Assembly: GCA_958296065.1 (NCBI GenBank)
Contig: CATQHX010000010.1
Coordinates: forward strand, 124,001 to 188,000
Source of the DNA: Vicinamibacterales bacterium
Lineage (GTDB): Bacteria > Acidobacteriota > Vicinamibacteria > Vicinamibacterales > UBA8438
DNA: 64,000 nt
Reading direction: 5' to 3'
Position numbers and translations under genes: made by a program. Shown here piece after piece: positions 28,705 to 38,457 of this stretch. Each line of letters opens with the position of its first letter. Positions within the stretch are counted from its first letter, which is position 1. The notes under the pieces are model-generated. The model was not told the DNA's origin. It saw only the letters and a program-made list of their open reading frames with translations, and searched no databases.

Positions 28705-31659
28705 GTGCCTGACGTAGTCAACGTTGGTACGGGGCCCGTCCTCGCGCCCGGCGGACGCGTCGTGATCCGCGACGCCGAGTGGGTGATCCGTCGCGTCGAC
28801 CGCTCGCCAGACGGCGGGTACCAGCTCGTCTGCGACGGGGTCTCGGAGCTGGTCCGGGAGCGCGAGGCGATCTTCCTGACGACCCTCGAGCCGGACATCC
28901 AGGTGTTGGATCCTGCCGAGACGCGGCTCGTGCCGGACCCGTCGCCCGGCTTCGCGGACAGCCGCCTCTACCTGGAGAGCCAGCTCCGGCAGGCGGTACC
29001 GAACGATGAGCGCATCCACGTCGCCCAGGAGGCGGCGATGGATCCGGTGCCCTACCAGTTCGAACCGGCCCGACAGGCGCTGCGCCAGCCGCGGCAGCGG
29101 ATCCTGATCGCCGACGCCGTGGGGCTGGGGAAGACGCTGGAGGCGGGCATCCTGGTCAGCGAGCTGATCGCCCGCGGCCGGGGCCGCCGGATCCTGGTGC
29201 TGGCCGTCAAGAGCATGTTGACGCAGTTCCAGAAAGAGTTCTGGAACCGGTTCACGATCCCGCTGACCAGGCTCGATTCGATCGGCATCCAGCGGGTGCG
29301 CAGCCGCATCCCGACCAGCCACAACCCGTTCCACTACTACGACAAGGCGATCATCTCCATCGACACCCTGAAGCAAGACGCCGAGTACCGCACCTACCTT
29401 GAGCAGGCCTACTGGGACGTCATCGTCATCGACGAGGCGCACAACGTCGCGGACCGCGGCGGGGGGAGCGCGCGCGGAGCCGCCTCGCATGGAAGAACGT
29501 CGCTGCGCAGCCGCCTGGCCCGCCTGCTCGCGCGCCGGTCCGACACGCTCATCATGCTCTCGGCGACGCCGCACGACGGCCGCGCGCGCAGCTTCGCGAG
29601 CCTGATGAACATGCTGGACGCGACGGCCATCGCGGACCCTGACAACTACACTCAGGGGGACTTCAGCGAGAAGGGGCTCGTCATCCGGCGCTTCAAGAAG
29701 GACATCCGGGACCAGGTTCGCGACGCCTTCCGCGAGCGGAAGATCGTCCGGCGCCGGTTTCCCGCATCGGAGGCGGAAGAGGCCGCCTACGAGGCGCTGC
29801 TCGCCGTGAAGATGGCGCCGTCCGGATCCGCGGCGACCAGTCCGGTGTCGAAGCGTCGCGACCTCTTCCTCGTCACGTTGGAGAAGGCGCTGTTCTCCAG
29901 CCCGGCCGCGTGCATCGCGAGTGTCGACAAGCGTATCCGCCGAAGAGAACGGGAGATCGACGCCGCGCCCAACGCGCAGGCAGCGGCGGAGGTCGAATCG
30001 TTACAGGTCCTGCGCAAGGCCCTCGCGGCAATCGGACCGGACGACTATGCGAAGTACCAGGCGCTGCTGGCCGCGATCCGCGACAAGAAGCCGTTCGACT
30101 GGAACGCGAGCGACCCGAGGGATCGTTTAGTCGTGTTCACCGAGCGAATCGAGACGCTGAAGTGGCTGCGCGATCGGCTCGCGAAGGACCTGCGGCTCGG
30201 CGACAGACAGGTCGAGAGCCTCCACGGCGGTCTGAGCGACATGGATCAGCAGCGCGTGGTCGAGGACTTCGGCAACGCGGCGCGCCCGCTGCGCCTGCTG
30301 ATCTGCTCCGACGTCGCGTCGGAGGGGATCAACCTGCACTACCAGTGCCACCGGCTCATCCACTTCGACATGCCGTGGTCGCTGATGGTCTTCCAGCAGC
30401 GCAACGGGCGGGTGGACCGCTACGGGCAGGAGCGGACGCCGCACATCGTCTACCTGGTGACCGAGAGTGCGAACGAGACCATCCGCGGCGACACGCGCAT
30501 CCTGGAGGTGCTGGCCGACAAGGACGAACGGGCCCACCGCAACATCGGCGATCCGTCCGCGTTCATGCGCGTCTACGACATCGAGGACGAAGAGGAGATC
30601 ACGCGGGACGCCATCGCCGCCGGTGAACAGGCGGACCGCTTCGACGCGCGTCTCACCCCGGCGTCCAGCCAAGGAGACGACCTGCTGGCGCTGTTTCTCG
30701 GCACGAAGCCTCAAGGAGACGATCCGCCGGCCGAGACGCCGGAGCTGTCCCCGGTGCCGATGTCGCTGTTCGAGAGCGACATCGGCTACTGCGAAACGGC
30801 CCTGCACCGCCTGCGGGAAAAGGACCGTGCGTTGCGGTTCGAAACCGATGTGACCGGCAGCGTGCTGACCCTGGACGCACCGGACGATCTGCAGCGGCGC
30901 TATGGCTACTTCCCGCGGGAGGTGTTGCCGGAGAACGGCCGCTTCGCGCTGACCGCGGACCGGAACCGCATGCGCGACGCCATCGCCGAGAGCCGCCGCG
31001 ACGAGACGACATGGCCGAAGTTGCACTACCTCTGGCGTCTGAACCCGGTGGTCGGCTGGCTGAACGACCGCATGCTCGCCGCGTTCGGCCGCCACGAGGC
31101 GCCGGTGCTGGCCGGCGTACCGAACCTGGCCGCGGACGAGACGGTATTCGTCCTCTCCGGACTCGTTCCGAATCGACGGAGCCACCCGCTGCTGTACGAG
31201 TGGATCGCCGTGGTGTACCGCGAGGCACGCTACGACACTCTGGTCCCGCTCCAGGAGCTGCTCGACCGCACCGGACTCGGACGCGAGGATATCGCGAACC
31301 GGGGCCGGCAAGCGGACATCGACACCCTCGCGCACCTGCTCCCGGACGCCGTGGCGAAGGCCCGCGGGTGGGCGGTCGCCCGCCGGCGCGAGTTCGAGGA
31401 GCGCATCAACGAGAAGCTGAACAGGGAGTTGAACGCGTTGGAAGAGCTGAAGACACGCCAGCTTCGCCAGCTCGAACTGCAGCTCGAACGATCCGACCAG
31501 GCAGAGACGTTCAAGCGCGCTCGGGAGGAGCGCGGCCGCCACGACATCGAGACGATCTTCGAGGAGTATTTCGAGTGGGTTCAGGAGACGATGACCACGG
31601 AGCCGCAGCCCTGGATCAAGGTGGTCTGCGTGATGACGGGCGAGCCGGCCGGTTCATGA
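28705..31659 (+). CDS. SNF2-like DEAH helicase (DISARM DrmD-like)
   Basis: ILIADAVGLGKTLEAGILVSELI, VIVIDEAHNV, LSATPHDGRARSFASLMNML, SDVASEGINLHYQCHRLIHFDMPWSLMVFQQRNGRVDRYGQ. Confidence 0.8.
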   Translation: MPDVVNVGTGPVLAPGGRVVIRDAEWVIRRVDRSPDGGYQLVCDGVSELVREREAIFLTTLEPDIQVLDPAETRLVPDPSPGFADSRLYLESQLRQAVPNDERIHVAQEAAMDPVPYQFEPARQALRQPRQRILIADAVGLGKTLEAGILVSELIARGRGRRILVLAVKSMLTQFQKEFWNRFTIPLTRLDSIGIQRVRSRIPTSHNPFHYYDKAIISIDTLKQDAEYRTYLEQAYWDVIVIDEAHNVADRGGGSARGAASHGRTSLRSRLARLLARRSDTLIMLSATPHDGRARSFASLMNMLDATAIADPDNYTQGDFSEKGLVIRRFKKDIRDQVRDAFRERKIVRRRFPASEAEEAAYEALLAVKMAPSGSAATSPVSKRRDLFLVTLEKALFSSPAACIASVDKRIRRREREIDAAPNAQAAAEVESLQVLRKALAAIGPDDYAKYQALLAAIRDKKPFDWNASDPRDRLVVFTERIETLKWLRDRLAKDLRLGDRQVESLHGGLSDMDQQRVVEDFGNAARPLRLLICSDVASEGINLHYQCHRLIHFDMPWSLMVFQQRNGRVDRYGQERTPHIVYLVTESANETIRGDTRILEVLADKDERAHRNIGDPSAFMRVYDIEDEEEITRDAIAAGEQADRFDARLTPASSQGDDLLALFLGTKPQGDDPPAETPELSPVPMSLFESDIGYCETALHRLREKDRALRFETDVTGSVLTLDAPDDLQRRYGYFPREVLPENGRFALTADRNRMRDAIAESRRDETTWPKLHYLWRLNPVVGWLNDRMLAAFGRHEAPVLAGVPNLAADETVFVLSGLVPNRRSHPLLYEWIAVVYREARYDTLVPLQELLDRTGLGREDIANRGRQADIDTLAHLLPDAVAKARGWAVARRREFEERINEKLNRELNALEELKTRQLRQLELQLERSDQAETFKRAREERGRHDIETIFEEYFEWVQETMTTEPQPWIKVVCVMTGEPAGS

Positions 31660-31660
31660 T

Positions 31661-31999
31661 ATGAAGAGCGCGGGGAAGGACGCGAATCGCGGACGCGCGG
31701 CGAAGAAGAAGGCCGAAACCGCGGAGGCGGCGGCTCCCGGGCCGCGCGATGGCCGTAAGTTCGCCCGCGTGTTCATGTCCGGGCGCTCGCGGGCGGTGCG
31801 GCTGCCGAAGGAGTTCCGTTTCGACGTCGACCGCGTGGTCATTCGCCGTGAGGGCCGCCACGTCGTTCTGAGCCTCCCGTTCAAGGACTGGGAGGACTAC
31901 TGGGAGAACGGCGCGCGCTTCACGGATGATTTCTACGAGGCGATGGAGGAGTTGGACAAGGAAGAGCTGCCGCTCGAAGAGAGGGAGCCGTTCGATTGA
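31661..31999 (+). CDS. VapB/VagC-type (AbrB-like) antitoxin with basic N-terminal extension
   Basis: ARVFMSGRSRAVRLPKEFRFDVDRVVIRREGRHVVL preceded by K/A/R-rich MKSAGKDANRGRAAKKKAETAEAAA. Confidence 0.75.
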   Translation: MKSAGKDANRGRAAKKKAETAEAAAPGPRDGRKFARVFMSGRSRAVRLPKEFRFDVDRVVIRREGRHVVLSLPFKDWEDYWENGARFTDDFYEAMEELDKEELPLEEREPFD

Positions 32000-32388
32000 A
32001 GATCATGCTCGACACGGATACGTGCATCCATACGCGCAAGCGCTCGCCCGGCTTCGCGCCGCGGCTGTCGCTCGAACACTGCGGCGTCTCGGCCATCGTG
32101 GTGGGGGAACTAGAGTGGGGTGTATCGCGGTCGCGTCGTATCGAGGAGAACCAGGCCGCCCTGCGAGACTGGCTCGTATCCGTGCAGGTGGTCGAACTCG
32201 ATACGCGCGTCGCACAAGAGTACGGTCGCCTGCGGGCGCACCTGCGCGCCATCGGCCAGCCCATCGGCCCCAACGACCTATGGATCGCCGCTCACGCCCT
32301 GGCCCGGGACGTGCCATTGATCACGCACAACCTGTCCGAGTTCCAGCGCGTGCCGGAACTGTCGGTCGAGACCTGGATGACGGCGTAG
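31996..32388 (+). CDS. PIN-domain toxin, VapC/FitB-like
   Basis: MLDTDTCIH, VVGELEWG, GPNDLWIAAHALARDVPLITHNLSEFQRVP; overlaps antitoxin stop. Confidence 0.82.
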   Translation: MKIMLDTDTCIHTRKRSPGFAPRLSLEHCGVSAIVVGELEWGVSRSRRIEENQAALRDWLVSVQVVELDTRVAQEYGRLRAHLRAIGQPIGPNDLWIAAHALARDVPLITHNLSEFQRVPELSVETWMTA

Positions 32389-32392
32389 ACCC

Positions 32393-35300
32393 ATGCCCGC
32401 CGCGACGTCCGCCGCCTTCACCGGCATCCACAACGAGAACGAGTTCTACAGCCACCACTATCTGTCGGAGATCTTCAGCGGCGACATCCGGGCGACGGTG
32501 GACCGCTGGCGCGAATCCGCGGAAGCCGAAGGCGGACGGACGCCGCATGCCGCGCTGCGCGCCCTGGCCGGCAACTACGTGCGGTTCCGCCGCGACTTCG
32601 AGCGCGAGCGCCGTGGCGGACAACGGCTGAACCTGCAACACAACTGGTTCCGGCAGCTTCTCCCGGCGCTGGGCTACGAGTGGAATCCAGCGAATCACCC
32701 GCTCGACGACGGCGACGAGGTGCCCGTGCTCTGCGCTCTGGGCGGCAAGGCCGGCGCGCCCGCGCTCCTGACGCTCGGCGCGTACGACGCGGAGGCCGAG
32801 GGCGAGGACCCGCTCGCGCTCAAGCCGCACCGGCTGCAGTTCCACGGCGAGACGCCGCCGCCGGAGGCGCTGCTGCGGGAGACCTGGAACGACGTCATCA
32901 CCCGCCGCGTCTTCGGCCAGGATCACCCGCCGCGCTGGCTGCTGGTGCTGTCGTTCAGCCGCGTCCTCCTCATCGAGCGCGGCAAGTGGACGCACAACCG
33001 ACTGCTGCGCTTCGACCTCGACGAGATCCTCGGCCGCCGCGAGGAAGCCACGCTGAAGGCTGCCGCCGCGCTGCTGCATCGCGACTGCCTGCTGCCGCCG
33101 GACGGCCAGAGCCTGCTCGACCGCCTGGACGAGAACAGCCACAAGCACGCCTTCGCCGTCTCCGAGGACCTGAAGTACGCGCTACGCGAATCGATAGAGC
33201 TGATCGGCAACGAGGCCATCCGCTACCTGCGCGACGTGCTCAAGGACAAGCTGTACGAACGCACCGACGACGCGCTGGCCGGACAGCTCGGCCGGGAATG
33301 CCTGCGCTACATGTACCGGCTGCTGTTCCTCTTCTACATCGAGGCGCGTCCGGACCTCGGCTACGCGCCGCTCGATTCCGAGACCTACCGCAAGGGCTAC
33401 AGCCTGGAACACCTGCGCGACCTGGAGCTGGTGCGTCTGACCAGCGAGGAATCGCTGGACGGCTACTACCTGCACCACGCCGTCCAGACGCTGTTCCGCC
33501 TGATCCGGGACGGCTTCGACGGCGCCCGGCGGGGCGGTACCACGGATCTGCTGGCGACGGCCGAAGGGACGCACCTGCAGCACGGCTTTCGCATCCGCGC
33601 CCTCGACAGCGCCCTGTTCCGGAAGAGTTCGACGCCGTTGCTCGACCGCGTGAAGCTGCGCAACCGCGTGCTGCAGCAGGTGATCCGACTAATGTCGCTC
33701 ACCCGACCCGCGAAGGGTCGGCGCGGCCGGCGTGGGCGGATCTCCTACGCACAGCTCGGCATCAACCAGCTCGGCGCGGTCTACGAAGCGCTGCTCTCGT
33801 ACCGCGGGTTCTTCGCCGAAGAGGACCTCTACGAGGTGAAGAAGGCGGGAGATCCCGACGACCCCCTCAAGAACGCCTGGTTCGTGCCGGCGCGCGATCT
33901 GGACGACTACACGGACGACGAACGCGTCTACGACAGGGACGACGAGGGCCGCCGAAAGCTCCGCGTCCACCCCCGGGGCCGATTCATCTACCGACTCGCG
34001 GGCCGCGACCGGCAGAAATCGGCGAGCTACTACACGCCGGAGTCGCTCACGCGGTGCGTCGTCAAGTACTCCCTGCGCGAGCTGATCCCGGACGACATGC
34101 CGGCCGACCGCATCCTCGACCTCACCGTCTGCGAGCCTGCCATGGGCTCGGCCGCGTTCCTGAACGAGGCAGTGAACCAGCTCGCGGAGAAGTACCTGGA
34201 GCGCAAGCAGCGCGAGCTGGGCAAACGGATTCCGCATGCGGAGTACGCGGACGAGCTGCAACAGGTGAAGCACTACATCGCCGACCGGAACGTCTACGGG
34301 GTGGACATCAATCCCGTCGCCCGCGAGCTCGCCGAAGTCTCGCTGTGGCTCAACTGCATCAATCGCGGCGGGCACGTCCCGTGGTTCGGCTATCAGCTCG
34401 TCTGCGGCAACTCGCTGGTCGGCGCGCGGCGGCAGGTGTTCCGGACGACGATGCTGGGCAAGCACAACCGCAAGCCCGAACTGTGGTTCAACCATGCCCC
34501 GGAGCGGGTCGCGCCGCCGGCCGGGCCGGAGGGCGGACAGGAAAGCGACCCCGCGGCGGGAGAGGCGCGCACCCACGCCGCGCTGCGGCCCGCCGGGAGC
34601 GTCTATCACTTCCTGCTGCCGGACCCCGGCATGGTCGCCTACGGCGACGAGGCGGCCAAGGCCTTGGAACCTGAGAGCCTCGGGCGGATCCGGAAATGGC
34701 GCGAGACCTTCTTCAAGCCGTTCGCCGACGAACAGATCGCCGAGCTCGAAGCGCTGTCGGACCGCGTCGACGCGCTCTGGACGCTGCACGCCGAACAGCT
34801 CGCGCGCGATCACCGGGAGACGGAGGACACCCTGCCCGTGTGGGGCCGGCGCGGTGCCGAGGAAGAGCACCGCACCTCGAACAGCTGGAAAGATCGCATC
34901 CGCGCCCAGGGCGTCTTCAGCGCCGACACGCGCACGGCGAGCCCCTACCGCCGGCTGAAGCTCGTGATGGATTACTGGTGTGCGCTGTGGTTCTGGCCGA
35001 TCCGGGAGGCCAGCCGGCTGCCGGACCGCGACGAGTTCCTCAACGATATCTCCCTGGTGCTGACCGGCTCCGTCTACCAGCCCGGCGTCGGTCCCAACCA
35101 GACCGCCGACCTGTTCGGCGCTGAGTACGCGGAGCATGCCGACGAGATCGCGAGACGCATCGCCAACGAGATCGGCATGCTCGACCTCGACAAGCTGTTC
35201 GAGCAGTTCCCGCGGCTCAGGTTCGTCGACGACCTCGCGCAACGGCACCGGTTCCACCATTGGGAGCTGGCTTTCGCCGACCTGTTCTACCGGGAGCGGC

Positions 35301-37534
35301 CGGACGGTTCGGTGCGGGGTGGGTTCGATCTCTTGCTGGGGAATCCGCCGTGGATCAAGGTGGAGTGGGAAGAGGGCGCTGTGCTGGGGGACTACAACCC
35401 GCTGCTCGTATTGCGGCGGCTGTCGGCAAGGAAGATTGCGGCGTTACGGAGGGAGACATTCGCGCACGGGTCAAGCGCAGCCGGTGTACCGCCAGCGTCC
35501 GGCGCTGACGCGACGCAGGACTCGGCGGCCGCCGACATGCCGCACGACCTCGCGGCAACGGGCACGGCGCAGGCTTCGCCAACGAGTGACGACGCGTCCC
35601 GAACCCCGGCGGCTCGTGCGGTCCCGCAGCAGTCGTCAGTGCGCCGAAGCCTACTGGACGTCTGGCTAACCGAGTTCGAGCAGGCCGAGGCGACGCAGCG
35701 TTTCCTGAACGCGCGGCAGAACTATCCGTTGCTGCACCGGCAGCAGACGAATCTGTACAAGTGCTTCCTGCCCCAAGCGTGGATGATCACGAACCGGGTC
35801 GGCGTGGTCGCCTTCCTACACCCCGAGGGCGTGTATACCGATCCGAAGGGCGGCGGATTCCGAGAGGCCCTGTACCCGCGGCTCCGAGCGCACTTTCAAT
35901 TCCAGAACGAGAAGAAACTGTTCGCCGAGATCGACCATCACCGACCGTTCAGCGTCAATGTTCACGGCCGCCCGCGTGCGGTTCCCCGTTTCACGCACAT
36001 CGCCAACCTCTTCGCGCCTGCGACCGTGGACGCCTGCCTCGACCACGACGGCCGCGGCGTTGTTCCCGGCCTCAAGGACGACAACCACGATTGGAACACC
36101 GCCGGACATGCCGATCGCGTTGTCACTGTCACCTTCGACGGACTCGACAGCTTCGCCAAGCTGAGCGACCAGCTTGGCACCTCTCCCATGAGGGCTCGGC
36201 TGCCCGCCCTGCACGCCACGACCTTGCTGCACGTGCTGCGGAAGTTCACCGCCTGGCCGAGGCGACTCGGCGATCTCAACGACGAGTTCTACGTCACCGG
36301 CCAATGGCACGAGACGATGTCGCAGCGCGACGGCACCATCCGCCGCGAGACCCGTTTCCCGAGCCGTTCCGCGGAGCTCGTTCTCTCCGGGCCCCACTTC
36401 TTCGTTGGCAACCCGTTCAACAAGACACCGCGAAGCGCATGCACGCAGAACAGCCACTACGACGTGCTGGATCTCACTGCGCTGCCGAACGACTACCTGC
36501 CACGCACGAACTACTCGCCCGCCTGTGAGGTTGCCGAGTACCGTCGACGCACGCCGATCGTGCCATGGCAGGCGTCCCGAGAAAGCGCCCCCGGGAGAGT
36601 GACGGACTACTACCGCGTGGTGAACCGCCGGATGGTAGATCCCACGGCGGAGCGAACCCTGATCACCGCGCTGCTGCCCAAGGAGGTCTCGCACATCGAA
36701 GCGATCGGCGGCACGGCCTTCCGCGAAATCGGCACGTGCCTTGATTTCTCTGCCCTGTCGATGTCGGTCGTCCTCGACTTCGTCGTCAAGAGCACCGGCA
36801 CTGCAGACCTCCGATATTCGTGGCTCAGTCGCCTCCCGGTCCTAACCGACGACTGCCATCCCCGCCTGCGTAGCGCCCTGCGCCTGCGCGCGCTCCGCCT
36901 CTGCGGTCTCACCGTCCCCTACGCCGACCTCTGGCGCGACGCCTGCCGAGCGGACCTGCCCGGCGCCGGCACTCCCTGCCTCGACGCGTTCCGCGATGAC
37001 GCCTGGACCCGGTGCGACCCCCGCCTGCCGGACGACTTCCATGCTCTGCCGCCTGAGTGGCACCCCCGAGTCCCCCTGCGCACGGACTACGCCCGCCGCC
37101 AAGCGCTCGTCGAGATCGACGTACTTGCCGCCATCGCTCTGGGCTTGACCCTCAAGGAGTTGCTTACGCTCTACCGCGTCCAATTCCCCGTCATGCGCCA
37201 GTACGACGCCGACACCTGGTACGACGGGTACGACGCCAACGGCCGTATCGTGTTCACGGTTTCCAAGGGACTTCCAGGCGTCGGGCTTCCTCGAAGAGCC
37301 ATTCCCGGAGACCAGACCTGCGGCTTGCGAACTCCGAAATCAGAACAGAAGGGTGTCGAACTCGGCTGGGAGGACGTACGCTACCTGATGCACGGCATCA
37401 TCACTCGCCGAGTGACGAACGATACGCTTCCTCACGGTCCTCGGGAGCATCAGATCGAATATCATGCACCGTTCGACTGTTGCGACAGAGAGCGAGACTA
37501 CCGGACAGCGTGGAGAGCGTTCACGAACCGATGA
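32393..37534 (+). CDS. Eco57I-like N6-adenine DNA methyltransferase, 1713 aa (DrmMI-like)
   Basis: SASYYTPESLTRCVVKYSL, ILDLTVCEPAMGSAAFLNEAV, NVYGVDINPVARELAEVSLWLN, FDLLLGNPPWIKVEW. Confidence 0.82.
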   Translation: MPAATSAAFTGIHNENEFYSHHYLSEIFSGDIRATVDRWRESAEAEGGRTPHAALRALAGNYVRFRRDFERERRGGQRLNLQHNWFRQLLPALGYEWNPANHPLDDGDEVPVLCALGGKAGAPALLTLGAYDAEAEGEDPLALKPHRLQFHGETPPPEALLRETWNDVITRRVFGQDHPPRWLLVLSFSRVLLIERGKWTHNRLLRFDLDEILGRREEATLKAAAALLHRDCLLPPDGQSLLDRLDENSHKHAFAVSEDLKYALRESIELIGNEAIRYLRDVLKDKLYERTDDALAGQLGRECLRYMYRLLFLFYIEARPDLGYAPLDSETYRKGYSLEHLRDLELVRLTSEESLDGYYLHHAVQTLFRLIRDGFDGARRGGTTDLLATAEGTHLQHGFRIRALDSALFRKSSTPLLDRVKLRNRVLQQVIRLMSLTRPAKGRRGRRGRISYAQLGINQLGAVYEALLSYRGFFAEEDLYEVKKAGDPDDPLKNAWFVPARDLDDYTDDERVYDRDDEGRRKLRVHPRGRFIYRLAGRDRQKSASYYTPESLTRCVVKYSLRELIPDDMPADRILDLTVCEPAMGSAAFLNEAVNQLAEKYLERKQRELGKRIPHAEYADELQQVKHYIADRNVYGVDINPVARELAEVSLWLNCINRGGHVPWFGYQLVCGNSLVGARRQVFRTTMLGKHNRKPELWFNHAPERVAPPAGPEGGQESDPAAGEARTHAALRPAGSVYHFLLPDPGMVAYGDEAAKALEPESLGRIRKWRETFFKPFADEQIAELEALSDRVDALWTLHAEQLARDHRETEDTLPVWGRRGAEEEHRTSNSWKDRIRAQGVFSADTRTASPYRRLKLVMDYWCALWFWPIREASRLPDRDEFLNDISLVLTGSVYQPGVGPNQTADLFGAEYAEHADEIARRIANEIGMLDLDKLFEQFPRLRFVDDLAQRHRFHHWELAFADLFYRERPDGSVRGGFDLLLGNPPWIKVEWEEGAVLGDYNPLLVLRRLSARKIAALRRETFAHGSSAAGVPPASGADATQDSAAADMPHDLAATGTAQASPTSDDASRTPAARAVPQQSSVRRSLLDVWLTEFEQAEATQRFLNARQNYPLLHRQQTNLYKCFLPQAWMITNRVGVVAFLHPEGVYTDPKGGGFREALYPRLRAHFQFQNEKKLFAEIDHHRPFSVNVHGRPRAVPRFTHIANLFAPATVDACLDHDGRGVVPGLKDDNHDWNTAGHADRVVTVTFDGLDSFAKLSDQLGTSPMRARLPALHATTLLHVLRKFTAWPRRLGDLNDEFYVTGQWHETMSQRDGTIRRETRFPSRSAELVLSGPHFFVGNPFNKTPRSACTQNSHYDVLDLTALPNDYLPRTNYSPACEVAEYRRRTPIVPWQASRESAPGRVTDYYRVVNRRMVDPTAERTLITALLPKEVSHIEAIGGTAFREIGTCLDFSALSMSVVLDFVVKSTGTADLRYSWLSRLPVLTDDCHPRLRSALRLRALRLCGLTVPYADLWRDACRADLPGAGTPCLDAFRDDAWTRCDPRLPDDFHALPPEWHPRVPLRTDYARRQALVEIDVLAAIALGLTLKELLTLYRVQFPVMRQYDADTWYDGYDANGRIVFTVSKGLPGVGLPRRAIPGDQTCGLRTPKSEQKGVELGWEDVRYLMHGIITRRVTNDTLPHGPREHQIEYHAPFDCCDRERDYRTAWRAFTNR

Positions 37535-37600
37535 CCGGCATCTAGCTGGAAAACCACAGGCACAGCCTTTGACCCGTGAAGGAGGTTACGCAAGCAAATC

Positions 37601-38455
37601 ATGGCCATACCCGAACAGATCTTGTCGTCGTGGTCGGCCTTGGGTGCACAGCACGGCTCTGCCACTACATACACCTCCATCAAGACAGCATTGGAGTCCC
37701 ATGCGTGGCCAGATGGCATGCGCTATCGTGTGTATCTGCAAGGCTCTTACGCCAACCATACGAACATTCGTGGAGACAGCGACGTTGACATCGTATTTGA
37801 GGGCATCAGCACCTTTTACCACAACGTGCCTGACACACTACGGCTACAATATGGCGTGAGTGTTCCAGCACGGTACTCTTGGGACCACTTTCGACATGAA
37901 GTCAAGGAAGCACTCCAGGACTACTACGGCTCCTCGTCCGTAGTTGACGGCAACAAATGCCTAAGTGTGGCCGGGAAGGGAAACCACCTGAAAGCCGATG
38001 TAATCCCATGCAATACATACCGAAGCTACCAGGACCCGTGGAACTATGCAGAAGGCATCGTTTTCTGGACTCGCTCCGGCGTTCGCGTGGTTAATTTCCC
38101 CAAACTACACAGGGAAAACGGCGTGCGGAAGAATGAAGCCTGCTCCATGCGCTACAAGCCAAGTATCCGGATGTTTAAGAACGCGAGAAACAGGTGCAAG
38201 AGTAGTTTCCCGTCCTACTTCCTGGAGTGCTTACTCTGCAATGTTCCTAACACTTGTCTTGAGAGGACTCTTGCCAGCTCATACTATCGGGTTGTGCAGT
38301 ACCTGGTTGGCGTCAGGGATGCTGACACACTTTCCACTTTCGTCTGTCAGAACGACCAGCAAGAGTTGTTCGGCGCCAACCCTTATCAGGCCGACTTAGA
38401 ATCCGCCGGCCGCGTTATACGCAACCTGACTGACTTGTGGAACCAGTGGTCGTGA
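37601..38455 (+). CDS. CBASS CD-NTase-like nucleotidyltransferase
   Basis: VYLQGSYANHTNIRGDSDVDIVFEG (GS...DxD) and third acidic in GNHLKADVIPC; paired with patatin. Confidence 0.75.
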   Translation: MAIPEQILSSWSALGAQHGSATTYTSIKTALESHAWPDGMRYRVYLQGSYANHTNIRGDSDVDIVFEGISTFYHNVPDTLRLQYGVSVPARYSWDHFRHEVKEALQDYYGSSSVVDGNKCLSVAGKGNHLKADVIPCNTYRSYQDPWNYAEGIVFWTRSGVRVVNFPKLHRENGVRKNEACSMRYKPSIRMFKNARNRCKSSFPSYFLECLLCNVPNTCLERTLASSYYRVVQYLVGVRDADTLSTFVCQNDQQELFGANPYQADLESAGRVIRNLTDLWNQWS

Positions 38456-38457
38456 GC

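Noticed and set aside
30127-31542. 471-aa minus-strand ORF
   Set aside because: Antisense to the SNF2 helicase, which has clear motifs.
32680-34674. 664-aa plus-strand ORF
   Set aside because: Alternate frame within the methylase; Arg/Ala-rich, no motifs.
38437-38457. Upstream GTG start for the patatin gene
   Set aside because: ATG at 38458 gives the conserved N-terminus (PFYILSLDGGG) and sits right after the CD-NTase stop.
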